A DNA stretch of 13,703 nucleotides from Phycisphaeraceae bacterium (GTDB taxonomy: Bacteria > Planctomycetota > Phycisphaerae > Phycisphaerales > Phycisphaeraceae): NCBI GenBank assembly GCA_003551485.1, contig PUMS01000095.1, forward strand, positions 1 to 13,703, written 5' to 3'. A program made the position numbers and the translations under genes. Shown here in pieces: positions 7,033-13,342 of the stretch (its first letter is position 1; every line of letters starts with the position of its first letter). Below the pieces are notes generated by a model. It had not been told where the DNA came from. It did not search any database and was given only the letters and a program-made list of their open reading frames with translations.

Positions 7033-8118
7033 ATGCTCAGCTCGGACCTGGACTACCCGCTGCCTGAATCGCTGATCGCCACCGAGCCCGTCGAGCCGCG
7101 GGATGCGGCGAGGCTGATGGTGGTGCGCCGCGACGCCTCAGGCACGGGCGAGGCCGCCATCGAGCACCGGATCGTGCGCGAGTTGCCCGAGTTGCTTCGC
7201 CGCGGCGACCTGATGGTAGTCAACCGCAGCCGCGTGCTGCCGGCATCGTTCACCGCCCGCCGCGCGGCGACCGGCGGCCGGGTCGGGGGGCTGTTCATTC
7301 AGGAAGCCGGCCCGCGGCGGTGGGTGGTGATGCTCGAGTCCCGCGGGTCACCGCGACCGGGCGAGCGAATCGTGCTCGACCCCGAGCACGAACTCGAATT
7401 GCTCGAGCGACTCGAGGCCGGCACCTGGTCGGCGGAGCTGCACGGACCGCTGGACACACTGGCGCTGCTGGGCCGCATCGGCCAGACCCCGCTGCCGCCC
7501 TACATCCTCAAGGCCCGGCGGCGCCACGGCCTGGCCCAGCGCCGGGCGGATGATCCGGGCCGCTACAACACCATCTACGCCGCCGACCCCGGCTCCATCG
7601 CCGCGCCCACCGCGGGGCTGCACTTCACCGGCCAACTGCTCGAGCGGCTGGAGGCCGCGGGCATCGAGCGCGCCGCGGTGTCGTTGCACGTGGGCCCGGG
7701 AACGTTCCTGCCGGTCCGCACCGAGCGGCTGGAAGCTCACGCGATGCACCGCGAGCAGGTGAGCATCCCCGCCCGGACCCTCGCCGCACTGCGGTCTGCC
7801 CGTGAGCGGGGCGGCCGGATCGTGTGCATCGGCACCACGACGGTCCGCGCGCTCGAGAGCCTGCCCGAGCACTGGCCATCACTGGCCGACCGCGGCTGGG
7901 AGGGCGCTACGGAACTGTTCATCCACCCGGAGGCGGGTTTCACCTTCCGCTTCACCGATGTGCTGCTGACCAACTTCCACCTGCCGCGCTCGACCCTGCT
8001 GGCCATGGTCGCCACCCTGCCCGGGGTAGGTCTGCCGAGGCTCAAACGCTGGTACGCCGAGGCGGTCGAACGCCGCTATCGCTTCTATTCCTACGGCGAT
8101 GCGATGCTGCTGCTGTAA
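7033..8118 (+). CDS. queA: S-adenosylmethionine:tRNA ribosyltransferase-isomerase
   Basis: QueA transfers and isomerises the ribosyl moiety of SAM onto 7-aminomethyl-7-deazaguanine in tRNA, giving epoxyqueuosine, the penultimate step of queuosine synthesis at the wobble base of GUN-anticodon tRNAs. The 361-residue protein is of usual length. It shows YPLPESLIATEPVEPRDAARL (8-28), RRGDLMVVNRSRVLPASF (56-73), QTPLPPYI (151-158), DPGRYNTIYA (174-183), GSIAAPTAGLHFT (187-199), VSLHVGPGTFLPV (216-228), HAMHREQ (236-242), CIGTTTVRALES (265-276), TNFHLPRSTLLAMV (313-326) and the C-terminal YRFYSYGDAMLL (349-360). The canonical YQTVYA appears as YNTIYA. ATG 7033 matches the family N-terminus; the open frame upstream to 6979 is unrelated. 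No other queuosine gene lies in the window. Confidence 0.96.
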   Translation: MLSSDLDYPLPESLIATEPVEPRDAARLMVVRRDASGTGEAAIEHRIVRELPELLRRGDLMVVNRSRVLPASFTARRAATGGRVGGLFIQEAGPRRWVVMLESRGSPRPGERIVLDPEHELELLERLEAGTWSAELHGPLDTLALLGRIGQTPLPPYILKARRRHGLAQRRADDPGRYNTIYAADPGSIAAPTAGLHFTGQLLERLEAAGIERAAVSLHVGPGTFLPVRTERLEAHAMHREQVSIPARTLAALRSARERGGRIVCIGTTTVRALESLPEHWPSLADRGWEGATELFIHPEAGFTFRFTDVLLTNFHLPRSTLLAMVATLPGVGLPRLKRWYAEAVERRYRFYSYGDAMLLL

Positions 8119-8226
8119 CCCGCAGTCCTCCCCCTCCCCTTCCGGACGTTCGGGGGCTCGGCGAAGGGCAGAGGGCCGGCGCGCGGGCAGATACCCCGCA
8201 TCCGCACCGGTGTACACCCCACCCCA

Positions 8227-8259
8227 CGCCGCATGGCAGGCCCAGCCCGCCATGCGGCG
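8227..8259. repeat. Perfect 11-bp inverted repeat downstream of queA
   Basis: CGCCGCATGGC (8227-8237) and GCCATGCGGCG (8249-8259) are exact reverse complements separated by 11 nt. The structure lies 109 bp after the queA stop and just before the IS3 remnant. It has no T-run. It could be a queA 3' structure, a terminal or target feature of the adjacent insertion element, or a protein-binding palindrome. The remainder of 8119-8226 is C/G-rich; it holds only a vague, degenerate resemblance to the palindromic repeat near 8125-8170. Confidence 0.6.
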
Positions 8260-8275
8260 AACTCGGTCGTGGCCT

Positions 8276-8485
8276 GTCTGAGTGTCGCCGATGGTGATTG
8301 TCATTGCCTTGCCGCATCACACCGAGCGTCCTGGCCTGGCGCCGTTCGGCCGGCAACTCCGTATCGAACAGCTCGCCATTCAGGCGGCTGCCGAAGCTCG
8401 CAGCATAGCCGTCCTGCTGCCGGGCGCCGGTCTCGATGTACCGCATCTTGTCGCCGGCTCGCCCCAGGAGCCGACGGTTACGCGG
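8276..8485 (-). pseudogene. IS3-family transposase (integrase core), decayed C-terminal fragment
   Basis: The minus-strand frame through 8446 encodes RRLLGRAGDKMRYIETGARQ, then QDGYAASFGSRLNGELFDTE, and near the end NDNHHRRHSD. This follows the IS3-type rve-core pattern W-L-x-x-x-G-V-K-x-x-Y-I-E-P-G-x-P-W-x-N-G-Y-x-E-S-F-x-x-R-L-R-D-E-L-L, ending in a YNxxRPHSAL-like motif. The catalytic Glu of the DDE triad (the E in GYxESF) is Ala here (GYAASF), and the PW/N pair is lost. No DNGPEF-like block or N-terminal orfA helix-turn-helix is found upstream toward 8611. It is therefore a dead, truncated relic. The frame continues past the family region into non-homologous sequence to 8042. Family assignment is by remembered motif only. 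Confidence 0.65.
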
Positions 8486-8611
8486 CTTCGCGGTGGTCTG
8501 CCGGCGCCTTCATCGCTGCGTCTTCGAGAGCCTGCTTGCCATTACGGCCGGGAGCCGCAGCACATGAATCATTTTTCGCGGAAGCAGACCCCGTCGAGTT
8601 GCGCTGCCGGA

Positions 8612-10801
8612 TCATTCCCTGCCGGCGAAGCCGAGGTTCTCTGCCAGCCAGTCATCGTTTCGCAGCACGGCCTTTCGCTGCTGCGTGGCCAGGCGCTGGG
8701 CGCGGCGCTGCAGGCGGGTGAGGTGGCGCGGGCTTCGGCCGCGCCAGCGGTCGGTGGGGCGGGCGTAGCGGCGGACCAGTTCATCCTCGAGGCTGGCAAA
8801 CATGATGGCGCTGCCGGGATCGCCCTGCCGTCCAGCGCGGCCGAAGAGCTGGCGGTCGATGCGGGCGGCCTCGTGACGCTCGGTGGCGATCACGTGAAGG
8901 CCACCCAACCGCCGCGACTCGGGCGTGAGCTTGATGTCCGTGCCACGGCCGGCCATGTTCGTGGCCACCATGACACTGCCAGCCTCGCCGGCCCCGGCGA
9001 TGATGGCCGCCTCCTGCTCGTGGTGGATGGCGTTGAGCACGCGGTGTTCGATGCCGGCCGCGGTCAGCCGCGTGCTGAGGTACTCGCTGGCCTCGACGCT
9101 GCGGGTGCCGATGAGGATGGGCCGGCCGGTGGCGTGGACCTCGCGCACCTGCTCAACGACCGCGTCCCACCTGGCCGCGGCGGTGGCAAAGACCCGGTCG
9201 GGCCACCGGCGGCGGATGCAGGGCCGGTGCGTGGGGATGGTGACCACGGGCAACTGATAAATCTGCCACAGTTCGCCCCATGCTTCGGCGGCGGTGCCGC
9301 TCATGCCGCCCAGCCGCTGATACAGCCGGAAGAAGTTCTGGAAGCTGATGCGGGCCTGCGTCTCCTTCAGGGGTGTGATCTCGAGTCCCTCCTTGGCCTC
9401 GACGGCCTGGTGCATGCCGTCGCGCCAACTTCGGTCGGGCATGAGCCGGCCGGTGAACTCATCAACAATGACGACCTTGCCCTCGGCGATGATGTAGTGC
9501 TTGCCGCGCAGGTAGAGCTCGCGCGCACAGAGGGCCTGGTTGACCAGCTCCTCCCGCCGCCGCGCGCCGTGCCACAGGCCGTCGAGGCCGGCGGCGGCCC
9601 CGGCCAGGGCAGCGCGGCCGGCGCGGGTGAGGTTGATCTCGCGGTAGCGGTGATCGACGCGGTAATGGCGGCCGGGCTCGAGGTCGCGGGCGAGGGCCGC
9701 GGCGGTGCGGCAAGCCTCGGCGAGTTGCTCGTTGGGCGTCTGGCTGGCGATGATCAGCGGCGTGACGGCCTCATCGATGAGCACCGAGTCGACCTCATCC
9801 ACGATCGCGCAGGCCAGGCCGCGCATGACCACACCGTCGAACCCGGCGCTGCCGGTGCGGGATGACCCGAGACCTGCCATATCGGGGGCACTGCTTCCGG
9901 GGGGGCCACTTCCGGGGAACCCACTTCCGGGGGCGATGCGGTCCAGGAGGATGCTGGCCAGGTCGCGCTGGCGGCCGGTGGCCAGCCGGTCGCGCAGCAT
10001 GTCCGCGGCGGCCTCCTTGTTGGTCAGGTAGGTCACGTCGGCGGCGTAGGCGGCACGGCGCTGCGGCGGGGTCATCTCCTGCTCAACCCATCCCACGCGA
10101 AGGCCGCAGCGCTTGTAAAGCGGCCCCATCCACTCGGCATCGCGCCGGGCCAGGTAGTCGTTGACGGTGATGATGTGACAGCCCCGGCCGCGCCAGCCGG
10201 CGATCGCGGCGGGCAACGTGGCCGCCAGCGTCTTGCCCTCGCCGGTGGCCATCTCGGCCACACCGCCGCCGTGGATCACCAACCCGGCGGCGATCTGCTC
10301 GACGAACGGCAGCAGCCCCAGTTCCCGCCGCGCTGCCTCCCGGACCAGGGCGAAGGCGCGGTCCACATCCGCCGACCGGTCCCGGCCGAGCCGGAAGGTA
10401 TCGCGCAGGTCGGCCAGTGCCGCATCCAGCGCCCGCTCGCCCATCGCGGCGATGGGCTGTTCCATCGCTGCGATCCGCCGGGCACGGGCCAAGAGCCGGC
10501 GGCGGCTCGTCAGCAGCCGCCGCACCAGGCCGCGGCCGCGTTCCCAGAGCACATCCATGCCCTTGACCAGCTTCGGCCGCTGCGGACAGGACAGCATCCG
10601 CCACCGCTCACCGGGTATCGCCTGCCCCCCAACCCCGTCCCCGGAAGCTATCCCCCCGTGAGTTACTCCCCCGGAAGTAAGCCCCCCGGAAGTCACTCCG
10701 CCGAAAGTCATCCCCCCCGAAGGACCACCGCCGACGGAACCACCCCCCGATGCACCGTCGGGCAGTGCGGGCAGGTCGGGTTGGGCCGGCTGGCGGATCA
10801 T
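8612..10801 (-). CDS. secA: Short SecA-like preprotein translocase ATPase
   Basis: A SecA-family DEAD motor of 729 residues from ATG 10801 (735 from GTG 10819; neither has a good SD). Numbered from the GTG: Walker A MATGEGKT (190-197), TVNDYLARRDAEWMGPLY (218-235), Walker B IVDEVDSVLIDEA (339-351), the preprotein-crosslinking region about 360-480, QARISFQNFFRLYQRLGGMS (488-507), and NBD2 with LIGTRSVEASEYLS (569-582), VATNMAGRGTDIKL (618-631), GGLHVIATERHEAARIDRQL (639-658) and GRAGRQGDPGS (660-670). It ends soon after NBD2, so the helical wing, two-helix finger and C-terminal zinc-binding tail of canonical SecA (about 800-900 or more residues) are missing. Residues 21-64 and 297-312 are glycine-rich pentapeptide inserts made by a 15-bp DNA repeat. 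It follows the M50 fusion gene after about 120 bp on the same strand, suggesting a dedicated translocase for that cassette rather than the housekeeping SecA. Confidence 0.9.
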   Translation of the reverse strand: MIRQPAQPDLPALPDGASGGGSVGGGPSGGMTFGGVTSGGLTSGGVTHGGIASGDGVGGQAIPGERWRMLSCPQRPKLVKGMDVLWERGRGLVRRLLTSRRRLLARARRIAAMEQPIAAMGERALDAALADLRDTFRLGRDRSADVDRAFALVREAARRELGLLPFVEQIAAGLVIHGGGVAEMATGEGKTLAATLPAAIAGWRGRGCHIITVNDYLARRDAEWMGPLYKRCGLRVGWVEQEMTPPQRRAAYAADVTYLTNKEAAADMLRDRLATGRQRDLASILLDRIAPGSGFPGSGPPGSSAPDMAGLGSSRTGSAGFDGVVMRGLACAIVDEVDSVLIDEAVTPLIIASQTPNEQLAEACRTAAALARDLEPGRHYRVDHRYREINLTRAGRAALAGAAAGLDGLWHGARRREELVNQALCARELYLRGKHYIIAEGKVVIVDEFTGRLMPDRSWRDGMHQAVEAKEGLEITPLKETQARISFQNFFRLYQRLGGMSGTAAEAWGELWQIYQLPVVTIPTHRPCIRRRWPDRVFATAAARWDAVVEQVREVHATGRPILIGTRSVEASEYLSTRLTAAGIEHRVLNAIHHEQEAAIIAGAGEAGSVMVATNMAGRGTDIKLTPESRRLGGLHVIATERHEAARIDRQLFGRAGRQGDPGSAIMFASLEDELVRRYARPTDRWRGRSPRHLTRLQRRAQRLATQQRKAVLRNDDWLAENLGFAGRE
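9894..9938. repeat. 15-bp tandem repeat, three units, inside the SecA-like gene
   Basis: CTTCCGGGG recurs at 9894, 9909 and 9924, exactly 15 bp apart. On the coding (minus) strand the core is CCCCGGAAG, read as the pentapeptides PGSGF-PGSGP-PGSSA between Walker A and Walker B. The orientation relative to the gene is opposite to that of the N-terminal array at 10636-10755. Confidence 0.8.
10636..10755. repeat. 15-bp tandem repeat, about eight units, at the 5' end of the SecA-like gene
   Basis: The consensus is close to CCCCGGAAGTNANYC. Cores start at 10641, 10656, 10671 and 10686 (CCGGAA or CCGTGA) and degrade at 10701, 10716, 10731 and 10746 while the 15-bp phase is kept. On the coding strand they give G-x-(T/S)-x-G pentapeptides such as GMTFG, GVTSG, GLTSG, GVTHG and GIASG. 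No unique spacers lie between units, so this is a minisatellite and not a CRISPR array. Confidence 0.85.
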
Positions 10802-10922
10802 GGGATGGGCTTGCCTCACTGCGTGTCTGAACCCTGCAACCGTGTTCGAGCTTCGTCTTCACCGGTCCCGACCCCGGCCCCGGAATCAGGCCGGCAACTG
10901 CACGCCCCACCGCCCCCCCGCT

Positions 10923-13103
10923 TCACATCTGAAACCGCTCCTGCACCAGTTGCCGGGCACTGCGCCATAGCTGCGCCCCCAGCGGCCTTGGCTGGAACGT
11001 AAACCGGACCACCACCCGCTGACCGCTTCGTAATCGCAGCGAATCGCCACGCAGGTGCGGCTCGATGTGCAGCTCGAAGATCGGCTCGATGGCCGCACGG
11101 CCCTCGGGGTCTTCGCCTCGCACCGGCAGTCGGCCGCCACCAAAATAGCCCAGTGCCGCCGAGGGCAACTCGACCTGACCCGCCGGCAGCACGCGGCGGA
11201 TCGTGCCGCGAAGCGCATCCTGCGGCCGGCCGCGCACGCGCATCTCCACCTCGCTGCCCACACCCAGTTCCGAGCCCACCCGCGGGCCGAGGCGCTGGTC
11301 GGCGATCGCCCGCACGATCAGGTCATCGCCGCCGGCCACCATGCCAAGCATCTGCCCGCGTTCCACCCACGCATCGGCCAGGCGCTGATGGTCCTCGCTC
11401 ACCCACAGCCCCTCAATGCCGGATGTGCGCTTCAGCGCCGCCAGGCGCTGCTCGAGCCGTTCGATACGGTGGGCGATCACGTCGAGCTGTTCCATGTACA
11501 TCCGCGCTGCAGCGCGGTCCTCACCCTCGGCCTTGTCGTAGCGCACCTGGAGTTCGCGGTGCTCAGCGCGCAACTCGGCAAGCTCGCTCTCGAGCTGCGG
11601 GTTGACCGAGCGCACCAGCACCTCGCCCGGCCGCACGTGCAGGCCATCGGCAGCAATGTCCTCGATGAAGCCGGCCTCGCCGGCGTGCACCTGCACGAAG
11701 CGCACCGGCTCGACCACCGCCTCGGCCCGGCCGCGGTCGGGCAGCGGCAGGCCCATCACCAGCACAATGATCGCCCCCACCGTGCCCACGCTGCTTGTCA
11801 CCGCCCGCCTCCGCACCCGCGAAAGCTCCGGGCTCGTCGCCAGGTACTTCACCCACTTGCCAAGCGGCACACCCAGCCACGTGACCAGCACCGCCACGCA
11901 CAGCAGGATCGCCACCACCAGGAAGAAGCTGGCGATGAAAAGCAGGATTACGATGCAGATGAAGATGCGGTAGGCGATCGCCGCCACGTGGTACACCAGC
12001 AGCCACACCCGCTCGCGGCCGCTGCGCGCCGGGCTGGTGGCGCGGCGAACACCGTAGATGTAGCGCTTGACCAGGTAGTAGAACTGATCGCGGGCGCGTT
12101 TCGAGAGGTTGGGAATCTCCAGCACGTCCGAGAGGATGTAGTAGCCGTCGAAGCGAAGCAGCGGGTTGCCGTTGAACAGGATCGTCGACACGCTGGCGAT
12201 GAACAGCACGTTGTACGCGATGGCGTTGACCAGTGTGTGGCTGGCGGTCGAGGCCCAGACCATGGCCGCGACGGCGGCGATGGCCAGCTCGACGTACATC
12301 CCCGCCGCGCCGACGTACGCCCGGTGCCACCTGTTGCGGAACGCCCACGAGCTGGAGGCATCGACATAAGGCACCGGCATGAACACCAGGAACATGATGC
12401 CGATGGTGTGCACCTCGCCCCCGCCGGCGCCCCGGCCGAAGCGCTTGCAGGCAAAGCCGTGGCCCAGCTCGTGCAGCAGCTTCGTGCCCGCGAAGCACAG
12501 GTACAGCAGCAGAAGGTTCTCCACCTCCAGGATGCCCATCGCCCCGCTCATCAGCTCCTGCCCGCGGCCGAGCAGATGCCAGACACCCGCCGCGATCAGC
12601 ACCAGCCACAGCGCGATGCCCACGGGGCTGAACCACCAACTGAACACCCCCAGCCAGCGCGACAGGAACCGGTCAGGGTCCACCAGCGGGATGCGGATGA
12701 ACAGGAAGTTCATCATGTACCCGCCGACCTCGCGGCGGATGCGCTTGCGCTGGCGCTCGAACAGGCCCTCGGCGTCCGGCGGCAGTTCGGCCTGGAGCAG
12801 GTTCGAGGTGTAGAGCTGGCCCAGAAGCTGGATCACCTCGCCCTGCGTGGGCGCGGCATCGCCGAAGCGCTCGTTGGTCAGCTCCCACGCCTCGGCCACG
12901 CTGCGCCGGCCATCGAGCAGGCCCAGCAGGTGATAGGCCGCATCGGTGACGCGGAAGTGCTGGTTGCTGGCCCGGTCCTGCACCACGTGCCAGGGCTCAC
13001 CGCGGAAGTGCTGGCGGTAGGTCTGCACCGTCGCCCGCAGGCGCGGCCGAAGGTGCGCCACGCGGTGCCAGGATTCGCTGAATGTCGGCCTGTCCACGGG
13101 CAT
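10923..13103 (-). CDS. PqqD-like/M50 zinc metalloprotease/HlyD-like fusion membrane protein
   Basis: A 726-residue multidomain membrane protein. Residues 38-106 (VQDRASNQHFRVTDAAYHLL, LDGRRSV, QLYTSNLL) match the PqqD-like winged-helix pattern, a fold that binds peptide leaders in RiPP systems. Hydrophobic segments lie near 159-178, 193-210, 234-247, 264-284, 292-312, 366-410 and 438-454. HELGHGFACKRFG (211-223) carries the HExxH zinc motif of M50 site-2-type proteases, and NGNPLLRFDGYYI (311-323) supplies the second motif with the third ligand Asp319. From 458 on it resembles a HlyD/RND adaptor: a lipoyl-like half (VHAGEAGFIEDIAADGLHV, 472-490), a coiled coil about 502-558, the second half to about 605, and a beta-barrel-like end. 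Active-site residues look intact. The adaptor gene lies upstream and the SecA-like gene downstream, all on one strand. ATG 13103 is the first sensible start; its SD is weak. Substrate unknown. Confidence 0.9.
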   Translation of the reverse strand: MPVDRPTFSESWHRVAHLRPRLRATVQTYRQHFRGEPWHVVQDRASNQHFRVTDAAYHLLGLLDGRRSVAEAWELTNERFGDAAPTQGEVIQLLGQLYTSNLLQAELPPDAEGLFERQRKRIRREVGGYMMNFLFIRIPLVDPDRFLSRWLGVFSWWFSPVGIALWLVLIAAGVWHLLGRGQELMSGAMGILEVENLLLLYLCFAGTKLLHELGHGFACKRFGRGAGGGEVHTIGIMFLVFMPVPYVDASSSWAFRNRWHRAYVGAAGMYVELAIAAVAAMVWASTASHTLVNAIAYNVLFIASVSTILFNGNPLLRFDGYYILSDVLEIPNLSKRARDQFYYLVKRYIYGVRRATSPARSGRERVWLLVYHVAAIAYRIFICIVILLFIASFFLVVAILLCVAVLVTWLGVPLGKWVKYLATSPELSRVRRRAVTSSVGTVGAIIVLVMGLPLPDRGRAEAVVEPVRFVQVHAGEAGFIEDIAADGLHVRPGEVLVRSVNPQLESELAELRAEHRELQVRYDKAEGEDRAAARMYMEQLDVIAHRIERLEQRLAALKRTSGIEGLWVSEDHQRLADAWVERGQMLGMVAGGDDLIVRAIADQRLGPRVGSELGVGSEVEMRVRGRPQDALRGTIRRVLPAGQVELPSAALGYFGGGRLPVRGEDPEGRAAIEPIFELHIEPHLRGDSLRLRSGQRVVVRFTFQPRPLGAQLWRSARQLVQERFQM

Positions 13104-13173
13104 GGCGGTTCCATCGGTGTCATCAGCGGGTCACGGCGTGCCGTCTCTCATCCTGGCGATGCGCGGTGGGCCC

Positions 13174-13296
13174 TTACTCCCCTCTCCCTTTCCGGGGGCG
13201 GGAGAGGGGCCGGGGGTGAGGGAGGGTTCGAACCGACCACCGTCCATCTGCCCTCACCCCAGCCCTCTCCCGCCCCCCGGAAGGGGAGAGGGAGCC
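13174..13296. repeat. Dispersed palindromic repeat, copy 2 (double hairpin)
   Basis: Same design as the copy at 5111-5217. It opens with TTACTCCCCTCTCCC, as copy 1 does. CCCCTCTCCC (13179-13188) pairs with GGGAGAGGGG (13200-13209). CCCTCACCCCAGCCCTCTCCC at 13251-13271 is a near inverted copy of 13200-13222 and pairs also with GGGGAGAGGGAG (13283-13294). Loop lengths differ from copy 1. It occupies most of the 239-bp gap between the adaptor gene and the M50 fusion gene and could form a strong structure in a shared transcript. Confidence 0.85.
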
Positions 13297-13303
13297 GGAG
13301 CGG

Positions 13304-13340
13304 CCCTCCGGGGGGCTTCCGGGGGCTTCCGGGGGCGGGG
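13304..13340. repeat. Short CTTCCGGGGG tandem array beside palindromic copy 2
   Basis: CTTCCGGGGG occurs at 13316 and 13326 with period 10, preceded by a degenerate unit (CCTCCGGGGGG near 13305) and followed by a G-run. The core is the same CTTCCGGGG/CCCCGGAAG found with period 15 in the SecA-like gene and in the second hairpin of the adjoining palindrome (13275-13283). It ends just after the stop codon of the adaptor gene (13343-13345, minus strand). Confidence 0.6.
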
Positions 13341-13342
13341 GG

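Noticed and set aside
8121..8170. Possible third copy of the CCCTCTCCC palindromic repeat after queA
   Set aside because: There is a C-rich then G-rich run, but the arms do not pair well and the TTACTCCCC and GGTGAGGG landmarks are missing.
8282..9865. 527-codon plus-strand open frame
   Set aside because: It overlaps the IS3 relic and the SecA-like gene in antisense and shows no domain.
10636..10755. CRISPR-like regular repeat
   Set aside because: Units are 15 bp, directly adjacent, without unique spacers, and lie in frame within a coding sequence.
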